From assembly GCF_010499455.1 (NCBI RefSeq), contig NZ_JAAGOH010000002.1, forward strand, positions 124,001 through 188,000: DNA of 64,000 bases, given 5' to 3'. Under the pieces are notes generated by a model that was given only the letters and a program-made list of their open reading frames with translations, was not told where the DNA came from and made no database searches. A program made the translations under genes and the position numbers. This DNA comes from Ideonella livida. GTDB taxonomy: Bacteria; Pseudomonadota; Gammaproteobacteria; Burkholderiales; Burkholderiaceae_C. Positions within the stretch are counted from its first letter, which is position 1; each line of letters begins with the position of its first letter. This document shows positions 56,871 to 64,000 of this stretch, piece after piece.

Positions 56871-58148
56871 TCAGGCGTTCGCGCCCGCGACGGGCGCAGA
56901 GGTGGAGACGGGATGACGGCGGAAGTGGCGGATGGCGAGCACCGTGGACAAGGCCTGCAGGCCCGCACACAGGAAGAAGGGGGCACCGATGCGCCAGTCG
57001 CCCTGAGGCAGGTGGGACACCAGGCCCAGCAGCGCAGCGCCCAACACCGGCGCGGCCACCGCGGTGGCACTGTTGAGGGAGGCGACCGCCCCCAGGGTGC
57101 GGCCCTGGGACTGCTCATCGGCAGCCTGGGAGACCACCGTCTGGATGGAGGTCTGGACCATGAAGCCCATGACGTTCAGGCCGATGACGGCGTACATCAT
57201 CCAGCCCTCGGTGGCGGCCCCCCACAGGGCATAACAAAGCGTGGAGGACACCAGCCCCAGCACGGCGATGCGCTGGGGGGTGGTGCGCTTGAGGGCCACG
57301 CGGATCAACCCCCCCTGCACCAGCACGGTCATGACCCCGACGGCAAACAGCGACCAGCCGTTCTCCTTCGGGCCCCACCCGAACTTGAAGCTGGTGTAGA
57401 GCACCCAGGTCGTGTGCATCACGAACTGGGCCAGGCCGCTCAGCCCGATCACCACCACCAGCAGGCCCACGCCGTGGAGGTCACGCAGTTGACGCAGCGA
57501 AGCCACCGGATTGGCCTTTCGCCAGTCGATGGGCGTGCGGCGCGCCGGCGGCAGGGACTCGGGCAGCACAAAAATGCCGTACACCGCGTTGAGCACGGCC
57601 ATCCCCCCCGCGACATAGAAGGGCAGGTGCAGATCGATCGCCCCCAGCAGCCCCCCCATCACCGGGCCCAACACGAAGCCCATGCCGAACATGGCCCCCA
57701 GCATGCCGAAGCGCTTGGCACGGTCCTGCGGCGCCGAGATGTCGGCCACATAGGCCTGGGCCACGGCGGCATTGGCCTGCAGCGCCCCGCTGACCAGGCG
57801 CACGGCCACCAGCATCCACAGCGCGGTGGCCAGGCCGGTGACGAAGAAACTCAGGGCCAGGCCGGTGAAGCCCAGCAACAGCACCGGACGACGCCCATGG
57901 TGGTCCGACAGTGCGCCCAGGATCGGCGAGCCAAAGAAGTTGGCGATGCCGAAGGCGAAGGTGACCACACCGTACCAGAAGGCATGCTCGCCCTGGTCCT
58001 GGGTGAAGGTCCCCACCAGCGGCGGCAGCACCGGGATGATCAGCCCGATGGCGATCATGTCGATCAGCACCGTGAGCATGATGAAGGACATGGCCGCCTC
58101 ACGCGGGCGACGACCTCCTGCGCTGGCCGTGGACTCGGGCTGTGACAT
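56871..58148 (-). CDS. MFS exporter of the TCR/Tet (TetA-like) family
   Basis: 425 residues, 12 predicted helices. The antiporter motif A is intact as GALSDHHGRRPVLLLGF, and the first helix carries LTVLIDMIAIGLIIPVLP, both typical of proton-coupled multidrug or tetracycline-type exporters. Substrate unknown; many such housekeeping Tet-family proteins do not confer tetracycline resistance. It is inserted between guaB and guaA on the same strand and so may be in their transcript. Confidence 0.85.
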   Translation of the reverse strand: MSQPESTASAGGRRPREAAMSFIMLTVLIDMIAIGLIIPVLPPLVGTFTQDQGEHAFWYGVVTFAFGIANFFGSPILGALSDHHGRRPVLLLGFTGLALSFFVTGLATALWMLVAVRLVSGALQANAAVAQAYVADISAPQDRAKRFGMLGAMFGMGFVLGPVMGGLLGAIDLHLPFYVAGGMAVLNAVYGIFVLPESLPPARRTPIDWRKANPVASLRQLRDLHGVGLLVVVIGLSGLAQFVMHTTWVLYTSFKFGWGPKENGWSLFAVGVMTVLVQGGLIRVALKRTTPQRIAVLGLVSSTLCYALWGAATEGWMMYAVIGLNVMGFMVQTSIQTVVSQAADEQSQGRTLGAVASLNSATAVAAPVLGAALLGLVSHLPQGDWRIGAPFFLCAGLQALSTVLAIRHFRRHPVSTSAPVAGANA

Positions 58149-58220
58149 GGGCGATGGCGAAGTCAGAAAGACGACGCCCGGACTCTGCCGGGCGCCGCGA
58201 TCAGGGGGGCAAAGGGCCGA

Positions 58221-59693
58221 TCACTCTGCCCGGTAGTTGGGCGCTTCCTTGGTGATCTGCACGTCGTGCACGTGGCTCTCGCGGATGCCGGCGGCGGTGA
58301 TCTCGACGAACTCCGCCTGCTCATGCATCTGGGCAATGGAGCCGCAGCCGCAGTAGCCCATGGAGGCACGAAGGCCGCCGGCCATCTGGTAGACGATGGA
58401 GATCATCGAACCCTTGTACGGCACGCGACCTTCAATGCCTTCAGGCACCAGCTTGTCGGCATTCGGGTTGGCGGCTTCGTCGTTCTCCTGGAAGTAACGA
58501 TCGGCCGAGCCGGCCTTCATGGCACCGATGGAGCCCATGCCGCGGTAGCCCTTGTAGGAGCGGCCCTGGAACAGGAACACCTCGCCCGGAGACTCCTCCG
58601 TGCCGGCGAACATGCCACCCATCATCACGGTGCTGGCACCGGCCGCAATGGCCTTGGCGATGTCGCCCGAATAACGGATGCCACCGTCGGCGATCAGGGG
58701 CACGCCGGTGCCGCGCAGCGCGGTGGCCACGTTGTCGATGGCCGTGATCTGGGGCACGCCCACACCCGCCACGATACGGGTGGTGCAGATGGAGCCCGGG
58801 CCGATGCCGACCTTCACGCCGTCGGCTCCCGCCTCGGCCAGTGCCAGCGCCGCCGCACCGGTGGCGATGTTGCCGCCGATCACGTCGACATGCGGGAAGT
58901 TCTGCTTGACCCAGCGCACGCGCTCGATCACGCCGTGGCTGTGGCCGTGGGCGGTGTCCACCACCAGCGCGTCCACACCGGCCTTGACCAGCAGCTCCAC
59001 ACGCTCCTCGGTGCCCTCACCCACGCCCACGGCGGCGCCCACGCGCAGCTTGCCCTGGGCATCACGCGCCGCGTTGGGGAAGCTGGTCTGCTTGGTGATG
59101 TCCTTGACGGTGAACAGGCCGCGCAACTCAGCCGCGTCGTTCAGCACCAGCACGCGCTCCAGCTTGTGTTGGTGCATCAGGGCCTTGGCCTCGGCCAGGG
59201 AGGCCCCCTCGCGCACCGTCACCAGGCGCTCGCGGGGCGTCATGATGTCGCGCACCGGGGCGTCCAGGCGGGTCTCGAACCGCAGATCACGGCCGGTGAC
59301 GATGCCCACCACCTTGCCGTCTTCCACCACCGGGAAGCCCGAGATGCCGTGCTGGCGCGACAGCTCGATCACATCGCGGACCCGGGCCCCGGGCGCAATG
59401 GTGATCGGATCCTTGAGCAAGCCCGACTCGTAGCGCTTGACCCGCGCCACCTCGGCCGCCTGCTGCTTGGGCGTCAGGTTCTTGTGGATGATGCCGATGC
59501 CACCTTCCTGGGCGATGGCGATCGCCAGACGGGCTTCGGTCACGGTGTCCATGGCGGCCGACACCAGCGGCAGGTTCAGGACGATGTTGCGGGTGAACTG
59601 GGTGGCCAGCGACGTGTCGCGGGGCAGCACCTGGGAATAGGCGGGGACCAGCAACACATCGTCGAAGGTCAGCGCTTTGCCAAGAAGGCGCAT
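58221..59693 (-). CDS. guaB: inosine-5'-monophosphate dehydrogenase
   Basis: First committed step of GMP synthesis, IMP to XMP with NAD. 490 residues. The barrel starts [19 protein letters not shown], two CBS domains follow (about 95-210), and the active-site loop is [16 protein letters not shown] with the catalytic Cys. The flap region [13 protein letters not shown] and the IMP-binding [16 protein letters not shown] are normal. The ATG at 59693 lies about 20 bases from the predicted transcription start. Confidence 0.98.
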   Translation of the reverse strand: MRLLGKALTFDDVLLVPAYSQVLPRDTSLATQFTRNIVLNLPLVSAAMDTVTEARLAIAIAQEGGIGIIHKNLTPKQQAAEVARVKRYESGLLKDPITIAPGARVRDVIELSRQHGISGFPVVEDGKVVGIVTGRDLRFETRLDAPVRDIMTPRERLVTVREGASLAEAKALMHQHKLERVLVLNDAAELRGLFTVKDITKQTSFPNAARDAQGKLRVGAAVGVGEGTEERVELLVKAGVDALVVDTAHGHSHGVIERVRWVKQNFPHVDVIGGNIATGAAALALAEAGADGVKVGIGPGSICTTRIVAGVGVPQITAIDNVATALRGTGVPLIADGGIRYSGDIAKAIAAGASTVMMGGMFAGTEESPGEVFLFQGRSYKGYRGMGSIGAMKAGSADRYFQENDEAANPNADKLVPEGIEGRVPYKGSMISIVYQMAGGLRASMGYCGCGSIAQMHEQAEFVEITAAGIRESHVHDVQITKEAPNYRAE

Positions 59694-59720
59694 GGGAGTC
59701 ATCTCCGGACGCAAAAGAAG

Positions 59721-59726
59721 ATTATA
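59721..59726 (-). promoter_or_regulatory. -10 element of the guaB promoter
   Basis: A perfect TATAAT on the minus strand, 28 bases upstream of the guaB ATG. No strong -35 box is visible at 17 bases, so an activator or UP element may help. Confidence 0.5.
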
Positions 59727-59819
59727 CGGAGCCCGCGAAGTCGGTGCGAGCACCTGTGGCCGGCCTACACTGGCGGGCGACGTTCACCGCCCCTGTATTG
59801 GCCCGTGGCCGACCTCCGC

Positions 59820-60350
59820 ATGAACCCCACCCAACGCCTGATCGCCGTCCTCACCCTGTCCGCCCTGGCTGCCGGCGTGCACGCCCAGACCTACTGGAAA
59901 TGGCGCGACGCCCAGGGGCGCGTGCAGGTGTCGGACCAGCCGCCGCCACGCGATGTGCCCGACGCGGCCATCCTGCAGCGCCCGGGCAAGACCGCCCCGG
60001 CCCAGGCCGCAGGCTCAGGTGCCGAGCCCGCAGCCACCCCGACTGCCCCCCCGGCCTCCGCCGTCACCGGGCAGGACCCCGAGCTGGAGGCTCGGCGCCG
60101 CAAGATCGCGCAGGAGAAGGCCGAGCGGCAAAAGGCGGACGAGGAACGCCGCGCGGAGCAGCAGCGCAAGCAAGACGCCAACCGCCAGGAGGAATGTCAA
60201 CGCCTGCGCAGCCACCTCAAGGCCCTGGAGTCGGGCGTGCGCATGGCCCGCCTGAATGACAAGGGCGAGCGCGAGGTGATGGAGGATGCCGAGCGCCGGC
60301 AAGAGACCCAACGCGTGCAGGGACAGCTGAGCCAGCACTGCAACCGCTGA
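59820..60350 (+). CDS. DUF4124 domain protein
   Basis: 176 residues, exported. Signal peptide LIAVLTLSALAAGVHAQ, then a DUF4124 motif TYWKWRDAQGRVQVSDQPPP, an Ala/Pro linker and a C-terminal Arg/Gln/Glu-rich coiled coil. Function unknown; DUF4124 proteins occur beside guaB or smpB in many Burkholderiales. Divergent from guaB. Confidence 0.8.
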   Translation: MNPTQRLIAVLTLSALAAGVHAQTYWKWRDAQGRVQVSDQPPPRDVPDAAILQRPGKTAPAQAAGSGAEPAATPTAPPASAVTGQDPELEARRRKIAQEKAERQKADEERRAEQQRKQDANRQEECQRLRSHLKALESGVRMARLNDKGEREVMEDAERRQETQRVQGQLSQHCNR

Positions 60351-60365
60351 GACGGATGAGGCCGC

Positions 60366-60725
60366 TCAGGCGGCCGGGCGCTCGCCTTCGGCTACCGTGG
60401 CCTTGCTGCGCCGGTAGCGCTGGCGGCGCGCTTCCTTGGGGTCCACCTTCAGCGGGCGGTAGATCTCCACCCGGTCCTGGTCGCGAAGCGGCGTGTCCAG
60501 GGGCCGCAGTTTCATCCACACCCCGGCCTTGAGGGACTCCAGCGGCCCCAGGCCGTGGCGCTCAGGCAGGCCGCTGGCCTGCAGCGCCTGCACCAGCGTG
60601 CTGCCAGCGGGCAGCCGCAGCGCCACCTGGTCCACCTGCGCCGGCACAGGGCTGTACGCGACGGTGACGTTCAACACGGGGTTCACGCCCATCGGTTCCG
60701 ACGGAGGGTTTTCAACGGGCACCAT
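60366..60725 (-). CDS. rnfH: RnfH-family ubiquitin-like protein
   Basis: About 119 residues from the ATG at 60725 (108 from 60692). A beta-grasp, ubiquitin-like protein with LRLPAGSTLVQALQASGL and LRDQDRVEIYRPLKVDPKEA, the RnfH family signature. The start overlaps the ratA stop by 14 bases, giving the usual ratA-rnfH pair. The basic C-terminus (RRQRYRRSK) is typical. Confidence 0.9.
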   Translation of the reverse strand: MVPVENPPSEPMGVNPVLNVTVAYSPVPAQVDQVALRLPAGSTLVQALQASGLPERHGLGPLESLKAGVWMKLRPLDTPLRDQDRVEIYRPLKVDPKEARRQRYRRSKATVAEGERPAA

Positions 60726-61167
60726 AGACCTGCTCCGCACGGGCGACGAAAGAGTCAACGAAGGTGTTGGCCACCTTATCGAACACCGGGCTGAGGACGA
60801 GCTCCAGCGCACGGCTGGAGAAGGCATACCGCAGGTCAAACTCGATCCGGCAGGCCTGGGGCGACTGCTCCGCCTGGGCACCCAAGGGCAGGAAGCGCCA
60901 GGTGCCCTCCAGCACCGAGAACGGCCCGTCCACCAGCGACATGGCCACCAGTGCGTCAGCCTCCTGACGGTTACGGGTGGTGAAGGCGTGACGCACACCA
61001 GCAAAGGCCAGGTGCACACGGGCCTTCATGCCCTGCTCATCCCGCTCCAGCACCTCGCCCTGGCTGCACCAGGGCAGAAACTGGGGATAGGACTCCACAT
61101 CGGTCACCAGGCGGTACATCTCGGCCGGGGTGTACCAGAGGAGAACGGACTTCTTCACGTGCTTCAT
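60712..61167 (-). CDS. ratA: RatA/COQ10-like START-domain protein
   Basis: 151 residues of the START/COQ10 family, beginning MKHVKKSVLLWYTPAEMYRL. VESYPQFLPWCSQGEVLERD and a C-terminal LVLSPVFDKVANTFVDSFV are characteristic. In E. coli RatA is reported to impair ribosome subunit joining, and homologues bind ubiquinone. Divergent from smpB with 57 bases between starts. Confidence 0.9.
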   Translation of the reverse strand: MKHVKKSVLLWYTPAEMYRLVTDVESYPQFLPWCSQGEVLERDEQGMKARVHLAFAGVRHAFTTRNRQEADALVAMSLVDGPFSVLEGTWRFLPLGAQAEQSPQACRIEFDLRYAFSSRALELVLSPVFDKVANTFVDSFVARAEQVYGAR

Positions 61168-61224
61168 ACAATGCCCGGATTGTAGGGGGCGGGTCTTTCC
61201 GCCCCCGGCCCAACCCCCTGACCC

Positions 61225-61695
61225 ATGTCCGCCTTCATCGCCGAGAACCGCCGCGCCCGATTCGAGTACCACATCGAGGAGCACTACGAGGCCGGGATGG
61301 TGCTGGAGGGCTGGGAGATCAAGGCCATCCGCGCCGGCCAGGTGCAGCTCACCGACGGCTATGTGGTCATCAAGCATGGCGAGCTCTTCCTCATCGGTTG
61401 CCGCATCAACGCCCTGCGCAGCGCCTCCACGCACATCCACCCCGAGGCCGACCGCACCAAAAAGCTGCTGATGAAGAAGGCCGAAATCCGCCGCCTCATC
61501 GGCAAGGTGGAGCAGCGCGGCTTCACCCTGGTGCCCTTGAACCTGCATTACAAGGGCGGCCGGGTGAAGGCCGAGATCGCCCTGGCCAAGGGCAAGGCCG
61601 AGCACGACAAGCGCAACACCGTGAAGGAACGCGAGTGGGAGCGAGAGAAGGGCCGCTTGATGCGCCACAAGGTGTCCTCCTCCGGCAAAGACTGA
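61225..61695 (+). CDS. smpB: SsrA-binding protein SmpB
   Basis: 156 residues, tmRNA-binding protein of trans-translation. It begins with [40 protein letters not shown] is the family signature, followed by [20 protein letters not shown]. The basic tail contains [20 protein letters not shown]. The tmRNA gene itself is not in the window. Divergent from ratA. Confidence 0.97.
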   Translation: MSAFIAENRRARFEYHIEEHYEAGMVLEGWEIKAIRAGQVQLTDGYVVIKHGELFLIGCRINALRSASTHIHPEADRTKKLLMKKAEIRRLIGKVEQRGFTLVPLNLHYKGGRVKAEIALAKGKAEHDKRNTVKEREWEREKGRLMRHKVSSSGKD

Positions 61696-61746
61696 AACCC
61701 ACGCTCGCCCCCTGGCCCGCCATCGCCTCCCGTTCGGAGACTAGCC

Positions 61747-62709
61747 ATGACCGCCCTGGACGACGTACTGCATCCCCCCGTGGAGCCCCTGCGTCATGGC
61801 CGGCTGGCCGTGGACGCGCGCCACACCCTGCACTGGGAGACCTGCGGCCAGGCCGATGGTCTACCGGCGCTGTTTCTCCATGGTGGGCCCGGCGGCGGCA
61901 TCTCCCCCACCAGCCGCCGCTTCTTTGACCCTGCGCGCTACCACGTGGTGCTGTTCGACCAGCGCGGTTCGGGACGCTCAACGCCCCTGGGCGAAACGCA
62001 GGACAACACCACGCCACTGCTCATTGACGACATCGAGCAGCTGCGGGAGCACCTGGGCATCGAGCGCTGGCTGGTGTTTGGCGGCTCTTGGGGCTCCACG
62101 CTGGCGCTGGCCTATGCCCAGGCCCACCCGGAGCGTTGCTTGGGCCTGGTGCTGCGCGGCATCTGGCTGGGCACCCAGGCCGAAATCGACTGGTGGCTGT
62201 ACGGCATTCGCCACTTCTTCCCACGCGAGTGGGAGGCCTTTGCCAGCCACCTGCCCCCCGAAGAGCGGCATGACCTGTTGGCGGGCTACCGCCGCCGACT
62301 GCAGCACCCCGACCCCGCCGTGCACCGTCCCGCTGCGCAGGCCTGGAGCCGCTACGAAGGCGCCTGCCTGACGCTGCGCCCGGACCCGGCCACCGTGGAG
62401 GCCTTCACCGAGGACCGCGTGGCCCTGGGCCTGTCACGACTCGAGGCCCACTATTTCGCTCATCACGCCTTTCTGGCACCCGACCAGTTGCTGGCGGGCA
62501 TGCCGAGCATCGCCCACCTGCCGGCTTGCATCGTGCACGGCCGCTATGACGTGATCTGCCCCGTGCAGCAGGCCTTTGCCCTGGCCGACGCCTGGCCCGG
62601 CGCACGACTGCAGGTGGTGACGGAGGCTGGACACTCCTCGATGGAGCCCGGCATTGCGGCCGCCCTGGTCGCGGCTACCGACCGCTTCGCGGCGCAGGGC
62701 ACCTTTTAG
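61747..62709 (+). CDS. pip: proline iminopeptidase
   Basis: 320 residues, alpha/beta hydrolase that releases N-terminal proline from peptides. LFLHGGPGGGISPTSRRFFD is the oxyanion region, FGGSWGSTLALAYAQAHPER holds the nucleophile Ser, and VHGRYDVICPVQQAFALADA and VTEAGHSSMEPG carry the Asp and His. The start is at the ATG at 61747. The stop overlaps the convergent metC stop by four bases. Confidence 0.95.
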   Translation: MTALDDVLHPPVEPLRHGRLAVDARHTLHWETCGQADGLPALFLHGGPGGGISPTSRRFFDPARYHVVLFDQRGSGRSTPLGETQDNTTPLLIDDIEQLREHLGIERWLVFGGSWGSTLALAYAQAHPERCLGLVLRGIWLGTQAEIDWWLYGIRHFFPREWEAFASHLPPEERHDLLAGYRRRLQHPDPAVHRPAAQAWSRYEGACLTLRPDPATVEAFTEDRVALGLSRLEAHYFAHHAFLAPDQLLAGMPSIAHLPACIVHGRYDVICPVQQAFALADAWPGARLQVVTEAGHSSMEPGIAAALVAATDRFAAQGTF

Positions 62710-63950
62710 TCAGACGCCACTGGCGGCAACGCCGCCAGTCCAGCAGCCAAGTCAGCGATCAAGTCCTCGGTGGCCTCCAGGCCGATGCACAGCCGCACCA
62801 AGACGCCTTGCCACGGATGATCCAAGCTGCGCATGAAGCGCGCTTGGTACGGCACGGCCAGGCTCACCGGCCCGCCCCAGCTCCAACCGATGCGGAAATG
62901 CCGCAGGCCGTCCACCAAGGCATCGACGGCGGCCGCCGGCAGCGCCGGGTCCATCTCCAGGGTCAGCAGGCCGGCCGCGGCACGGCAGTGCGCGGCCCAA
63001 TGGGCATGGCCGGGCGAGTCTGGCAACGCAGGATGCAGCACGCGGCGCACGCCCGGCTGCCCTTGCGCCCAGGCGGCAATGCGCCGGGCCGAAGCGTCCT
63101 GCGCGGCGTAGCGCAGCGCCAGCGTAGACAGGTTGCGCAGCACCAGCTCGGCATCGTTGCCACCCACGCCCAGCCCCAAGCGGCTGTGGGTCCAGGCCAG
63201 CTTTTCGTAGAGGGCGGTGTCGCGGCAGGCGATGGAGCCCATGAGCACGTCGCCCCCGCCGGAGGGGTACTTGGTCAGGGCGTGGATGGTCAGGTCCACG
63301 CCCTGCGGCTGCCCATCCACGTCGCCCAACTCAAAGGGGTTGAAGGCGATGCCCGCCCCCCAGGTGTTGTCCAGCGCCACGATGGCCTGCGGCGCCAGGC
63401 GACGCACTTGGGCCACCAAACCGCGCAGGTCCGGAAATTCCAGCGTCACCGAGCCGGGCGCCTCCAGCCACACCAGTTTGACTTCAGGCCCCAGCGCCGC
63501 CGCCAAGCCGGCCGCATCAAGAGGGTCATACAGCCGGTGCGCCACGCCAAAGCGGGCCAATTCCTGACGGGCAAAGTCGCGGCTGGGGGCGTAGACGTTG
63601 TCGGGCAGCAGCACCACGTCCCCGGCCTGCAGCAAGGCCAGGTCCACCACGGTGAGGGCCGACAGGCCGCTGGGCGCCAGCAGCACATGGCGGGCATGCT
63701 CAAGCGTGGCCAGGCGGGCCTCCAGCGTGAAGGTGGTGGGCGTGCCGTGCAGGCCGTAGGTGTAGCCGCTCTTGTCCACCCAGCGCCGTTGGCGCAGATC
63801 GGCCACCGAACTGAAATAGACCGTCGAGCCCTTGCACACCGACACGGCCGGCGAATCGAAGCCAGCAGGCGGCTGGTAGGCGTGGTGGATCAGCTGGGTG
63901 GCCAGTGCCGGCGGGGCCGGCGCGGCTGGGGCATCGTCGTGTTCAGGCAT
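62706..63950 (-). CDS. metC: cystathionine beta-lyase
   Basis: 414 residues, PLP enzyme that cleaves cystathionine to homocysteine in methionine synthesis. The PLP lysine sits in IHALTKYPSGGGDVLMGS, with FTLEARLATLEHARHVLLAPSGLSAL and VSLAVPYQARFMRSLDHPWQ as family features. No frameshift. The beta-lyase versus gamma-synthase or lyase distinction rests on overall similarity and is moderately sure. Confidence 0.88.
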   Translation of the reverse strand: MPEHDDAPAAPAPPALATQLIHHAYQPPAGFDSPAVSVCKGSTVYFSSVADLRQRRWVDKSGYTYGLHGTPTTFTLEARLATLEHARHVLLAPSGLSALTVVDLALLQAGDVVLLPDNVYAPSRDFARQELARFGVAHRLYDPLDAAGLAAALGPEVKLVWLEAPGSVTLEFPDLRGLVAQVRRLAPQAIVALDNTWGAGIAFNPFELGDVDGQPQGVDLTIHALTKYPSGGGDVLMGSIACRDTALYEKLAWTHSRLGLGVGGNDAELVLRNLSTLALRYAAQDASARRIAAWAQGQPGVRRVLHPALPDSPGHAHWAAHCRAAAGLLTLEMDPALPAAAVDALVDGLRHFRIGWSWGGPVSLAVPYQARFMRSLDHPWQGVLVRLCIGLEATEDLIADLAAGLAALPPVASD

Positions 63951-64000
63951 GCGCCGCAGTATGCCCGGGGGTAGGCTGGCGGCGGCCCCAGCCCCATTCA

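Noticed and set aside
61168-61224. tmRNA (ssrA) near smpB
   Set aside because: The intergenic space is only 57 bases and no tRNA-like ends are present.

Overview
The window is dense, very GC-rich bacterial chromosome. The gene content and order point to a betaproteobacterium of the order Burkholderiales, probably near Leptothrix, Rubrivivax, Ideonella or Roseateles; the genus is an inference. The main evidence is gene neighbourhoods typical of that order: smc-zipA, lolC-lolD, rpfE-like/recJ, smpB divergent from ratA-rnfH, and guaB/guaA with tadA and an LD-carboxypeptidase. No rRNA, tRNA, CRISPR array or intact insertion sequence was found.

Layout. 1-3896: two GH13 enzymes of glycogen/alpha-glucan metabolism (glgB, cut by the window edge, and an alpha-glucosidase). 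4019-7044: urease structural operon ureA-hupE/ureJ-ureB-ureC, preceded by a strong sigma-54 promoter match, with no ureD, ureE, ureF or ureG in the window. 7045-9780: a small accessory patch with a solitary MNT-type nucleotidyltransferase, decayed DNA and two DUF1566 secreted-protein paralogues. 9783-12930: chaC, a MobA/MocA-like nucleotidyltransferase, pdxH and an HDAC-family deacetylase. 12985-17061: moxR-DUF58-tgpA. 17040-22523: dihaem cytochrome c4, zipA, smc. 22667-27285: queF with an unusual basic tail, a SET-domain protein, an SDR, an EamA exporter and an MFS exporter. 27335-29425: tctB-tctA without tctC. 29530-35753: a GspE/PilB ATPase with a spermidine-synthase-like protein, a DNA glycosylase, tatD and the Lol exporter genes. 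36055-38153: a two-gene unit that I regard as the most novel item here. 38194-42185: rpfE-like, recJ and an aspartyl/asparaginyl hydroxylase. 42306-51991: a TonB-dependent receptor and a complete Yej-type peptide ABC importer. 52205-63950: ldcA, tadA, a J-domain-like protein, guaA, a Tet-type MFS exporter, guaB, a DUF4124 protein, rnfH, ratA, smpB, a proline iminopeptidase and metC.

Most interesting system. The gene at 36055-37131 has an N-terminal region that reads like the DNA-binding front end of an ISL3-family transposase that has lost its zinc cysteines. That region is joined by an Ala/Pro linker to two copies of an approximately 65-residue helical repeat. It is translationally coupled to a protein whose C-terminus looks like a FIST_C sensory domain, and a good sigma-54 -24/-12 element lies just upstream. 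Together these suggest a domesticated transposon-derived regulator paired with a sensor protein. The domain assignments are by eye and untested.

The sigma-54 motifs in front of urease and of this operon, together with the peptide importer, suggest that nitrogen-limitation control is prominent here. That is inference, because no sigma-54 activator is encoded in the window.
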